Made by a program: the position numbers and the translations under genes. A DNA stretch of 60,464 bases from Sporomusaceae bacterium (GTDB taxonomy: Bacteria > Bacillota_C > Negativicutes > Sporomusales_B > UBA7701), in contig JALHDI010000006.1 in NCBI GenBank assembly GCA_022839045.1, positions 1-60,464 of the forward strand. Reading direction: 5' to 3'. Below, piece by piece: positions 19,983 to 27,261 of the stretch. The first letter of the stretch is position 1. Each line of letters begins with the position of its first letter. Below the pieces are notes generated by a model. That model made no database searches and was not told where the DNA came from. It saw only the letters and a program-made list of their open reading frames with translations.

Positions 19983-20861
19983 ATGGAGAACTTTCGCCTT
20001 GTTATCATAACCGGCATGTCGGGGGCCGGCAAAACCCAGGTCGTCCGCGCGATGGAGGATCTGGGCTATTTCTGCGTGGATAATCTGCCGCCGATGCTCA
20101 TCCCCAAGTTCGCCGAGCTGTGCGTGCAGTCGGCCGGCCGGGTGAGTAAGATCGCCCTGGTGGTGGATATCCGCGGCGGCGAGTTTTTCGATACCCTCGT
20201 GCAGGTGCTCGAGGATCTGGAGACTCAGGGCTTTATGTACGAGATCCTCTTCCTGGAGGCGTCGGACGAGACGCTCATCCGCCGTTACAAGGAATCGCGG
20301 CGCCGCCACCCCATGGCCCCCTTCGGCCGGGTGAGCGAGGGTATCAGCCGCGAGCGCGAGCGCCTGGAGCATATCCGCGGCCGGGCCACCCATATCATCG
20401 ATACTTCCGATCTGGCCACGTCCCAGCTCAAGGAGAAGATCACCGCCCTGTTCGCCGGCGAGCGCGAGAGCGACCGGATGACGGTCACGGTGGTGTCGTT
20501 CGGCTTCAAGTACGGCATCCCGCTGGACGCCGACATGGTGTTCGATGTGCGGTTCCTGCCCAACCCGTTCTACGTGGAGTCGCTGCGGCGCAAGAGCGGC
20601 AAGGAGACCGACGTCAGCGATTATATCGGCAAGTGGCCGATTACCCACCAGTTCCTCGACAAGCTCGGCAGCCTGATCGATTTCCTGGTGCCCAACTACG
20701 TCAAGGAGGGCAAGGGCCAGCTGATAATCGCCGTGGGCTGCACCGGCGGGCTCCACCGCTCGGTGTTCGTGGCCGAGAAGATTTACGAGGGGCTGAAGAA
20801 GAAGGGCTACCGGGTGGGCGTGGAGCACCGGGATATCAAGCATAACGTATTAGAGGTCTAG
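19983..20861 (+). CDS. rapZ: RNase adapter / nucleotide-binding protein RapZ
   Basis: A 292-residue P-loop protein. In E. coli it binds glucosamine-6-phosphate and guides RNase E to the GlmZ RNA; in Firmicutes (YvcJ) it binds nucleotide and sits with yvcK and whiA, as here. Walker A is TGMSGAGKTQ. The family motifs DVRFLPNPFY and CTGGLHRSVFVAE are intact. Start chosen at ATG 19983 behind TAGGGGG; a longer frame from 19800 would translate the repeat element. A hairpin repeat separates it from yvcK, so the three genes may not share one transcript. Confidence 0.94.
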   Translation: MENFRLVIITGMSGAGKTQVVRAMEDLGYFCVDNLPPMLIPKFAELCVQSAGRVSKIALVVDIRGGEFFDTLVQVLEDLETQGFMYEILFLEASDETLIRRYKESRRRHPMAPFGRVSEGISRERERLEHIRGRATHIIDTSDLATSQLKEKITALFAGERESDRMTVTVVSFGFKYGIPLDADMVFDVRFLPNPFYVESLRRKSGKETDVSDYIGKWPITHQFLDKLGSLIDFLVPNYVKEGKGQLIIAVGCTGGLHRSVFVAEKIYEGLKKKGYRVGVEHRDIKHNVLEV

Positions 20862-20878
20862 CTCTGATACATCTGCGG

Positions 20879-20914
20879 CTGTTGATAAGCGTCGCCTCGC
20901 TTCTGAACAGCCGC
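20879..20914. repeat. Short hairpin repeat relic
   Basis: GCTGTTGATAAGCG faces CGCTTCTGAACAGC, with the TTGATAA/TTCTGAA pair typical of the family but almost no interior. It looks like a deleted copy directly before a full one. Confidence 0.6.
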
Positions 20915-20941
20915 TAGCCTAAAACGTATTCCGGGAGTGTG

Positions 20942-21118
20942 CGAACCGGCTAGAAGCGAGTAGCGCAAGGCGCCGAGCCGGCGGCACCGGAGGCGTACAC
21001 GGACGTACGCCGAGGATGCCGGCGGTGAAGGCAAGTGCGCGGTTCTTAGCGCTTCAGCGCTTAGAACTGCGGCCTGCCCCTCGCGGGCGCGCCGCGATAC
21101 GACGCTTATCGCCGGTTC
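20942..21118. repeat. Intergenic hairpin repeat, copy 5
   Basis: GAACCGGCTAGAAGCG faces CGCTTATCGCCGGTTC. The inner part holds GGCGTACACGGACGTACGCC and a nested hairpin (TTCTTAGCGCT/AGCGCTTAGAA) close to that of the copy at 6567. Confidence 0.75.
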
Positions 21119-21133
21119 CCAGGAGCAAAAAGC

Positions 21134-22504
21134 ATGAACTATCTGAAGTGGCTGTACCCCGGCATGAAGCTTAAGAGATGGCTGCTGCTTTTTTCGGTGG
21201 GCGTCATCGCCGCCAGCCTCGGGTTGGCTATTGTCTTCAACTATAAATACATCGGCGTGGTCGAGGAGAACATCTTCAAGATGTTTTACCGCGCCACGGG
21301 CAAGTATTATTACGCCGCGACGACGGTGGCCGGCACGGCCATTTTCGTCCTCGGCCTGGCGGTGATGACTTTTTCCACCCGCCAGATCATCCGCTCGGTC
21401 GTCAGCGTGCTGCTGCCGGACGGGTCCGACAAGCTTGTGGAGATTATTTTCCAGAAACGCAAGCTCAACCGGGGACCGGCGGTGGCGGTCCTGGGCGGCG
21501 GCACCGGCCTGTCGGTGCTCCTGAGGGGCATCAAGAGCGTGACGAGCAACATCACGGCGATCGTGACGGTGGCCGATGACGGCGGCTCTTCGGGGCGCAT
21601 CCGCAACGACCTCGGCATCATCCCGCCGGGCGACCTGAGGAGTTGCCTGGTGGCGCTGGCCGATACCGAGCCGCTGATGGAGAAGCTGTTCCAGCACCGG
21701 TTCGGCGGCGCGGGCGACCTGGCGGGGCACAGTTTCGGCAATCTGTTCATCGCCGCGATGACCGAGGTGCTGGGCGATGTCGAGCTGGCGCTGAAGGAGT
21801 CGAGCAAGGTTCTGGCGGTGAGGGGCCAGGTGCTGCCGTCGTCGACCCAGACCATCCGCCTGGCGGCGGAGATGGCCGACGGCAGCGTGGTGGAGGGCGA
21901 GTCGCGCATCCCGCTCGCGGGCAAGGCCATCCGTCGCGTGTTCATCAGGCCGGAGGACGCCCCGCCGGTGGCGAGCGCCATCGAGGCGATCGAGAACGCC
22001 GACGCCTGCATCCTGGGACCGGGCAGCCTTTATACCAGCGTCATTCCCAACCTGCTGGTCGGCGGTATCGCCGACGCGCTGCGCCGCACCCAGGCGGTGA
22101 AGATTTATATCTGCAACGTCATGACCCAGCCGGGGGAGACGGACGGCTACACGGCGTCCCGCCACGTCCAGGCGATCATCGACCATGTCGGACCCGGGCT
22201 GATAGATTATGTCGTCGTGAACGACCAAGAGGTAGCCACCCACCTGCGGGCGGTTTACGCCCGCCAGGCCGCGTACCCGGTGACGGTGGACGCGGAGGCT
22301 TTGGAGGCGCTCGGCGTCAAGGTGGTGAAGGCCAACCTCATCAGCGAGACGGTGCTGGTGCGCCACGATCCCGTGAAGCTGTCGCAGACGATCATGGAGA
22401 TGGTGTTCCGGCTCAAGGCGAGTTCGGAGCGGATGAAGCTGCTGGATTATTACCTGATCGCCGATAATATCAAGGAACTTAAAAACGGCGACGACCGGCG
22501 TTAA
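21134..22504 (+). CDS. yvcK: YvcK-family gluconeogenesis factor
   Basis: A 456-residue CofD-like protein with a membrane-anchored N-terminus: two hydrophobic segments within the first 80 residues (WLLLFSVGVIAASLGLAI and TVAGTAIFVLGLAV). The cytoplasmic domain has the family motifs VLGGGTGLSVLLRGIK, VADDGGSSGRIRNDLG, PPGDLRSCLVALA and GPGSLYTSVIPNLL. In Bacillus, YvcK binds UDP-GlcNAc and supports growth on gluconeogenic carbon and cell-wall synthesis. The N-terminal membrane pair is an addition relative to the B. subtilis protein. The whiA start follows 31 bases downstream. Confidence 0.93.
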   Translation: MNYLKWLYPGMKLKRWLLLFSVGVIAASLGLAIVFNYKYIGVVEENIFKMFYRATGKYYYAATTVAGTAIFVLGLAVMTFSTRQIIRSVVSVLLPDGSDKLVEIIFQKRKLNRGPAVAVLGGGTGLSVLLRGIKSVTSNITAIVTVADDGGSSGRIRNDLGIIPPGDLRSCLVALADTEPLMEKLFQHRFGGAGDLAGHSFGNLFIAAMTEVLGDVELALKESSKVLAVRGQVLPSSTQTIRLAAEMADGSVVEGESRIPLAGKAIRRVFIRPEDAPPVASAIEAIENADACILGPGSLYTSVIPNLLVGGIADALRRTQAVKIYICNVMTQPGETDGYTASRHVQAIIDHVGPGLIDYVVVNDQEVATHLRAVYARQAAYPVTVDAEALEALGVKVVKANLISETVLVRHDPVKLSQTIMEMVFRLKASSERMKLLDYYLIADNIKELKNGDDRR

Positions 22505-22535
22505 TAAGTAGCTGTTTTTTATGGAGTGAGCTTGG

Positions 22536-23474
22536 GTGTCCTTTTCCGCGGATGTGAAAAACGAGCTGGCCCGGGTGACGGACGAGCAGGACTGCTGCCA
22601 TGTCGCCGAACTTGCCGCCCTCATGCGGATGGGCGGCACGATGCTTATCAGCGGCCACAATACCGTCGGCGTCAATTTCACGACCGAGAACGCGGCGGTG
22701 GCCCGCAAGGCGCTGACGCTCATCAAGCGCGGTTTCGGCCTCGCGACCGAGGTGGTGGTTACCCGCGCCCGCCGGCTGAAGAAGGCCAATTCGTATCATG
22801 TGAGGGTGGCGCCTTCGCCGGTGGTGGCCAAGCTGCTGGCCGAGCTCGGCATCATGCGCGGCGAGGTCATCAACGCCGGCCGGGACATGGGCCTGCTGCG
22901 CAAGGCCTGTTGCCGCCGGGCATACCTCAGGGGCGCTTTCCTCGGCGGCGGGTCGGTGAGCAGGCCGGAGGGGGAGTATCACCTCGAGCTGGTGACCGGC
23001 AACCACGATTTCGCCAAGACGCTGGTGCGGCTGTTGAAGTCGTTCGGCCTGCCGGCCCGCATGACCGACCGCAAGCAGGATTTCGTCGTCTATCTCAAGG
23101 ACGGCGACGCGATAACCTCCCTGCTGCGCATTATCGGCGCCCACAACGCCCTGTTCGCGTTCGAGAACGTGCGGGTGGTCAAGGATATGCGCAATCAGGT
23201 GAACCGGCTGGTGAACTGCGAGACGGCCAACCTGCAAAAGACGGTGAACGCCGCGGTGCGGCAGGTGGAGAGCATCAAGCTGATCGCCGCGCGCCTGGGC
23301 TTCGACAAGCTGCCGCCCAGCCTGCGGGAGGCGGCCGAGCTGCGCCTCGCCCACCAGGAGGCTACGCTGCAGGAACTGGTGGATCTGGCGGACGGGCAGG
23401 TGGGCAAGTCGGGCATGAATCACCGCTTGCGCAAGCTAGAGCAGATCGCCCGCGACCTGGAAGGGAAGGAATAG
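22536..23474 (+). CDS. whiA: DNA-binding protein WhiA
   Basis: A 312-residue protein with a degenerate LAGLIDADG-type N-terminal domain (AYLRGAFLGGGSVSRP, VYLKDGDAITSLLRIIGAHNA) and a C-terminal helix-turn-helix (LPPSLREAAELRLAHQEATLQELVDL). WhiA controls sporulation septation in Streptomyces and affects division and chromosome segregation in Bacillus. GTG start at 22536 after GGAGTGAG. It completes the conserved rapZ-yvcK-whiA order, and its stop touches the deacetylase start. Confidence 0.94.
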   Translation: MSFSADVKNELARVTDEQDCCHVAELAALMRMGGTMLISGHNTVGVNFTTENAAVARKALTLIKRGFGLATEVVVTRARRLKKANSYHVRVAPSPVVAKLLAELGIMRGEVINAGRDMGLLRKACCRRAYLRGAFLGGGSVSRPEGEYHLELVTGNHDFAKTLVRLLKSFGLPARMTDRKQDFVVYLKDGDAITSLLRIIGAHNALFAFENVRVVKDMRNQVNRLVNCETANLQKTVNAAVRQVESIKLIAARLGFDKLPPSLREAAELRLAHQEATLQELVDLADGQVGKSGMNHRLRKLEQIARDLEGKE

Positions 23475-24233
23475 ATGAAGCTACTGGCGAGAGGCGCCGC
23501 GGTCGGCGCCGCGATTATCATCCTGGCCGCCGTGTGGGCGGCCTGGCCCGCCGCCGGGGTGCCCATCCTGTCCTACCACAAGGTGGGTGACACCGAGGAA
23601 GCGTACAGCGTGGCGCCGGGCGATTTCGAGCGGCAGATGGCCTATCTGGCGGACAAGGGCTACACAGCGGTCACCATGGCCGACCTCGTGAACCACATGA
23701 CGGCGGGAAAACCGCTGCCGCCGCGGCCGGTTGTCATAACCTTCGACGACGGCTACGCCGACAATTATTACACGGCGCTGCCGATCATGGCCAAATACGG
23801 CATGAGGGCGACGGTGTTCGTCGTAACGGATTTCCTCGACGAGCGGCCGTATCTGACCTGGGACGAGGTGAAGGCGCTGCGGGCGGCGGGCACCGAGATC
23901 GGCTCCCATACCCTGCACCATCGGGCGCTGCCGGACCTGCCGGCGGGAGAGCGGGTGCGGGACCTGATGATGTCCAAGGAGGGGCTGGAATGGCGGCTCG
24001 ATGCGCCGGTCCGGTTCCTCGCCTACCCGTTCGGCCGCTACGACGCCGACACAATCGCGGCGGTGAAGACGGCCGGGTACCGGGCGGCGGTGAGCACCAG
24101 GCTGGGGCTTAACAACCCCGGCGACGACCTGTACGCCCTGAAAAGGATAAACATCCCGCGCAGCCGCTGGGCGATGCTGGAATTCCGGCTGCGGCTGCTG
24201 CGGGCGAACGTATACGAGAAACTGGGGTTATGA
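23475..24233 (+). CDS. Polysaccharide deacetylase
   Basis: A 252-residue NodB-domain protein with an N-terminal membrane or signal segment (AAIIILAAVWAAWPAAG), so it acts outside the cytoplasmic membrane, probably on peptidoglycan or a surface glycan. TFDDGYADN carries the metal-binding aspartates and SHTLHHRAL the histidines; YPFGRYD is motif 3. The catalytic set is complete. It starts directly after the whiA stop (tagATG), with AAGGGAAGG as ribosome site, so it is translated from the same mRNA. Confidence 0.9.
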   Translation: MKLLARGAAVGAAIIILAAVWAAWPAAGVPILSYHKVGDTEEAYSVAPGDFERQMAYLADKGYTAVTMADLVNHMTAGKPLPPRPVVITFDDGYADNYYTALPIMAKYGMRATVFVVTDFLDERPYLTWDEVKALRAAGTEIGSHTLHHRALPDLPAGERVRDLMMSKEGLEWRLDAPVRFLAYPFGRYDADTIAAVKTAGYRAAVSTRLGLNNPGDDLYALKRINIPRSRWAMLEFRLRLLRANVYEKLGL

Positions 24234-24234
24234 G

Positions 24235-24261
24235 AGGGCGGTCCGGACGGGCTGCCCTTTT
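24235..24261 (+). terminator. Possible terminator after the deacetylase
   Basis: AGGGC/GCCCT stem around an inner GTCCGGAC palindrome, followed by TTTT. Short and not strong. Confidence 0.4.
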
Positions 24262-24305
24262 GGCATTGCCTGGGGCGGCGGGGATTTTTTCCTGTGGCGG
24301 CTTTA

Positions 24306-24349
24306 TTTACATAACATAGAGACATTGTTATAATGATAATGATTCCGCC
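24306..24349 (+). promoter_or_regulatory. Promoter overlapped by a Fur-like box
   Basis: TTTACA (24306-24311), a 17-bp spacer, then TATAAT (24329-24334). The -10 box merges into TATAATGATAATGATT, which matches the left two thirds of the Fur consensus (GATAATGATAATCATTATC). Iron control of the next gene is therefore plausible but not shown. Confidence 0.55.
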
Positions 24350-24363
24350 AGAGGGAGGTACAT

Positions 24364-25434
24364 ATGAAATACATAAGCAAGCGATTCAAGGCAGCCGCGC
24401 TGGCGGCCGCGCTGGGGTTCGCCCTCGGGGGCGCCGTCGCGGCCGCCGGACCGGCGAACCTCGATGTCCTGAAGCTGCCGGAGTGGCAGGTGACTTCGAG
24501 TTCGTACGGCGGCAAGCTGCTGCTGTCCGACAGCCCCGAGATGGTTACGGCCGACGGCATCCTGTACCAGGACAAGGTGGCGGGCAACGTGCGCCTGTTC
24601 TTCCATCACGTGAACGCGACGGCCGTCCCCAAGCGGCTGGTGGTGCTGCTGGAAAACGTCGGTCCGGCGGCGGCGACGGTGACCGTGCACCAGCACGGCG
24701 TCGGCGGCCCCGGCTACGACTGGATGGCGGTGGGCAAGGCGGCTCAGGAAGCCTACCTGGCCGGCGGCGAGATTTACCTGGCGGACGTGCCGGCCGGCGG
24801 GGCGGCGACGCTTTCGACGACGCTGCAGGACGCGACGGTCAAGCCCGATATGCTGGTCAACGGCATCTTCGACTTTATCGTCGATAGGCCGGTGACGGTG
24901 AAGGTGATGCTGCTGCCGCTGGACGCGGATATAAAGAAGTTCGCCCGCGAGGCGAAGGTGCTGCCGCCCGACGAGCAGAAGCTGCGCGGCACGTTCGAGG
25001 GCAAAGACCGGATGCTGGTGCCGGTGAGGGTGTATAACCCGCAGACCGACGGTCCGGTGGCGCTGACGCTGGCCGACAACGCCCTCGATCAGTACGTGAC
25101 GGGGATCGACGCGACGACCGGGGAGAAGGTGCTCAACTACGGCAATTACGGTGTGGTGTACAAGCTGTTCCTGCCGGCCGACGGCCAGGGGAAGACTTCG
25201 TATTACCTGAATCCGCGGGGCGGCGACTACGCCGGCGCACTGGGGATCAAGTACAAGTACGTGGTGGCGCCGCCGGTGCCGACGCCGACCGGCAGCACGG
25301 CCTTCGGCCACAACAAGCTGACCGACTTCGCCCATGTGGGCACGTTCGACGGCGGCGAGTCGCTGTGGCTGACGTTCAGCCCGCCGGGGGCGTCGAATCT
25401 GCCTGTTAAGCTGGTAATTATTCCTGAGAAATAG
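24364..25434 (+). CDS. Secreted protein of unknown function
   Basis: A 356-residue protein with a Sec signal peptide (FKAAALAAALGFALGGAVAAA). The mature part is beta-rich, with repeated segments such as VRLFFHHVNATAVPKRLVVLLENVG, HQHGVGGPGYDWMAVG and YNPQTDGPVALTLADNALDQYV. No catalytic or metal motif is certain, and I do not recognise the family. It is monocistronic, with ribosome site GAGGGAGG, behind a promoter that overlaps a Fur-like box. A cell-surface role connected to metal supply is only an inference from that box. Confidence 0.6.
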   Translation: MKYISKRFKAAALAAALGFALGGAVAAAGPANLDVLKLPEWQVTSSSYGGKLLLSDSPEMVTADGILYQDKVAGNVRLFFHHVNATAVPKRLVVLLENVGPAAATVTVHQHGVGGPGYDWMAVGKAAQEAYLAGGEIYLADVPAGGAATLSTTLQDATVKPDMLVNGIFDFIVDRPVTVKVMLLPLDADIKKFAREAKVLPPDEQKLRGTFEGKDRMLVPVRVYNPQTDGPVALTLADNALDQYVTGIDATTGEKVLNYGNYGVVYKLFLPADGQGKTSYYLNPRGGDYAGALGIKYKYVVAPPVPTPTGSTAFGHNKLTDFAHVGTFDGGESLWLTFSPPGASNLPVKLVIIPEK

Positions 25435-25436
25435 GG

Positions 25437-25510
25437 GATGCCGCATTAAAAGTTCATCTGCGGCGTTGCTCCTCAGAGCGCCTTGCATCTGAAGCTTTTA
25501 CTGCGGCATC
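25437..25510. repeat. Intergenic hairpin repeat, copy 6 (minimal)
   Basis: GATGCCGCATTAAAAGTTCA faces TGAAGCTTTTACTGCGGCATC. Only the TCTGCGGCGTTGCTCCTCAG and GCCTTGCATCT boxes remain inside; the CGTACTCGGACGTACG core is missing. It starts 2 bases after the stop codon of the secreted-protein gene and is the smallest well-formed copy. Confidence 0.8.
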
Positions 25511-25549
25511 GCACAGCCCGTTTCAAATTGTTTAATGCCGCCTTCCCTG

Positions 25550-25578
25550 TTGTCCGGCTTGCCAAAGTGTGGTATCAT
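25550..25578 (+). promoter_or_regulatory. Promoter of the SCIFF unit
   Basis: TTGTCC (25550-25555), a 17-bp spacer, TATCAT (25573-25578), 43 bases before the peptide start. Confidence 0.65.
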
Positions 25579-25621
25579 AGTCTAAGCGACAGCATACATA
25601 TCGGCAAGGAGGGAATTTTCG

Positions 25622-25762
25622 ATGGCTAAGCATATCGTCACCGTGAATAAAGGTTCGCTGCAGAGTACGGTCAAGACGGGCGGCTGCGGCGAGTGCCAGG
25701 CTTCGTGCCAGTCGGCCTGCAAGACTTCGTGCACCGTAGGCAACCAGGTCTGCCAGAAATAG
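25622..25762 (+). CDS. SCIFF ribosomal peptide precursor (six cysteines in forty-five)
   Basis: A 46-residue peptide (HIVTVNKGSLQST leader, then GGCGECQASCQSACKTSC) with six cysteines, matching the SCIFF family found across Clostridia and relatives. The paired radical SAM enzyme builds a thioether between a cysteine sulfur and the alpha carbon of a threonine in such peptides. The mature product and its role are unknown in any organism I can name. Ribosome site AAGGAGGG precedes ATG 25622. Its own promoter lies at 25550, and a hairpin (25774) separates it from the maturase. Confidence 0.93.
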   Translation: MAKHIVTVNKGSLQSTVKTGGCGECQASCQSACKTSCTVGNQVCQK

Positions 25763-25773
25763 TCTTAGAGGCT

Positions 25774-25798
25774 GCCCTCGCAAACGCGGGGGCGTTTT
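25774..25798 (+). terminator. Attenuator-like hairpin between SCIFF and its maturase
   Basis: GCCCTCGC/GCGGGGGC stem (one G-T pair), loop of about four bases, then GTTTTA. It would favour peptide over enzyme, as usual for peptide-modification operons. Confidence 0.55.
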
Positions 25799-25823
25799 AC
25801 TTGAGGGTAGTTTGGAGGGAATA

Positions 25824-27179
25824 ATGGATATTCATAAATTTCACCTGCACGGTATGTACATCGTGCTCGATGTGAACAGCGGGGCGGTGCATGTCGTGGA
25901 TAAGTTGACTTACGACGCGCTGGAGGTGTTCGACGGCGGCAACGACGCGGCGGTGCTGGCGGCGCTGGCAGGCGAATACGGCGCGGCGGCGGTGGCCGAG
26001 GCGCTGGGAGAGTTGCACGCCCTGACGGACGCGGGGCTGCTGTTTTCGCCGGCGGTGGAGGTGCCGGCCGTCATCGGCGACGCGCCGTTGGTCAAGTCAC
26101 TGTGCCTTCACGTGGCCCACGACTGCAACCTGCGCTGCGGCTACTGCTTCGCCGGCACCGGCGATTTCGGCCACGACCGGAGCCTGATGCCGAAGGAGGT
26201 GGCCGAGCGGGCGGTGGATTTCATCATCGCCGGCAGCGGCCGGCGAAAGCACTGCGAGATCGATTTCTTCGGCGGCGAGCCGCTGCTGAATATGGAGACG
26301 GTCCGCCACGCGGTGGCGCACGTGCGGCGGCGGGAGGCCGAGACCGGCAAGGTTTTCAAGCTGACGCTGACGACCAACGCCGTGCTGCTGGACGAGGCGA
26401 CGCTGGCGTTCCTGAACGCCGAGAACATCAGCCTGGTGCTCAGCCTCGACGGCCGGCGCGAGGTGCACGACGCCATGCGGCCGTACGCCGACGGCCGGGG
26501 AAGCTGGCAGGAGGCGCTGGCCGGGGCGAAGCTGGCGGTCGATTCGCGCGGGGGGAAGAATTATTATCTGCGCGGCACGTATACCGCTCACAACCTCGAC
26601 TTCGCCGCCGACGTGCTGGCGATGGCCGACCTCGGCTTCACCGAGCTGTCGGTCGAGCCGGTGATCGGCAAGGACGCCGACTATGCCCTGCGGGAGGAGC
26701 ACCTGCCGGCGCTGTTCGCCCAGTACGAGGCGCTGGCCGCCGAGTACCTGGCCCGCCGCCGGGCCGGCCGCCCGTTCGAGTTTTTCCACTTCAACCTCAA
26801 CCTCGACAACGGGCCGTGCGTGGCCAAGCGCCTCGCCGGCTGCGGCGCCGGGCACGAGTACTTCGCCGTCACCCCGGACGGCGACCTCTACCCCTGCCAT
26901 CAGTTCGTCGGCCGCGACGAGTATCTTATCGGCAATCTCGCTGACGGTATAAAGAAGCCCGATCTGGTCCGGCAGTTCCGCCAGACCCACGCGCTGGCCA
27001 AGCCGGCCTGCCGCGAATGCTGGGCCCGCTTCTACTGCAGCGGCGGCTGCCACGCCAACGCCCAGCTGTTCGGCGGCGACATCGCCGAGCCGTACGCCCT
27101 GGGCTGCGAGCTGCAGAAGAAGAGGCTGGAGTGCGCGATTATGATTCAGGCCAGCCTGGCCGTGGATAAGGGAGCATAA
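25824..27179 (+). CDS. SCIFF radical SAM maturase
   Basis: A 451-residue SPASM-domain radical SAM enzyme. The N-terminal 90 residues form a peptide-recognition domain. The [4Fe-4S]-SAM motif follows as HDCNLRCGYCFAGTGDF, then FFGGEPLLN. The SPASM/Twitch region has the expected cysteines (CVAKRLAGCG, DLYPCHQFVG, CRECWARFYCSGGCHAN, GCELQKKRLEC) for two more clusters. It modifies the peptide at 25622. Start chosen at ATG 25824 after GGAGGG; a TTG 12 bases earlier is in frame but overlaps the ribosome site. Confidence 0.94.
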   Translation: MDIHKFHLHGMYIVLDVNSGAVHVVDKLTYDALEVFDGGNDAAVLAALAGEYGAAAVAEALGELHALTDAGLLFSPAVEVPAVIGDAPLVKSLCLHVAHDCNLRCGYCFAGTGDFGHDRSLMPKEVAERAVDFIIAGSGRRKHCEIDFFGGEPLLNMETVRHAVAHVRRREAETGKVFKLTLTTNAVLLDEATLAFLNAENISLVLSLDGRREVHDAMRPYADGRGSWQEALAGAKLAVDSRGGKNYYLRGTYTAHNLDFAADVLAMADLGFTELSVEPVIGKDADYALREEHLPALFAQYEALAAEYLARRRAGRPFEFFHFNLNLDNGPCVAKRLAGCGAGHEYFAVTPDGDLYPCHQFVGRDEYLIGNLADGIKKPDLVRQFRQTHALAKPACRECWARFYCSGGCHANAQLFGGDIAEPYALGCELQKKRLECAIMIQASLAVDKGA

Positions 27180-27204
27180 CACCGCCGCGCCGGCTTTTCC
27201 CGGG

Positions 27205-27233
27205 TTGCGAAAAATCTGAATACATGGTAATCT
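27205..27233 (+). promoter_or_regulatory. Promoter of the hyp operon
   Basis: TTGCGA (27205-27210), a 17-bp spacer, TAATCT (27228-27233), 28 bases before hypF. Confidence 0.6.
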
Positions 27234-27261
27234 CGGATTATGAACGTAATTAGGAGTTGTT

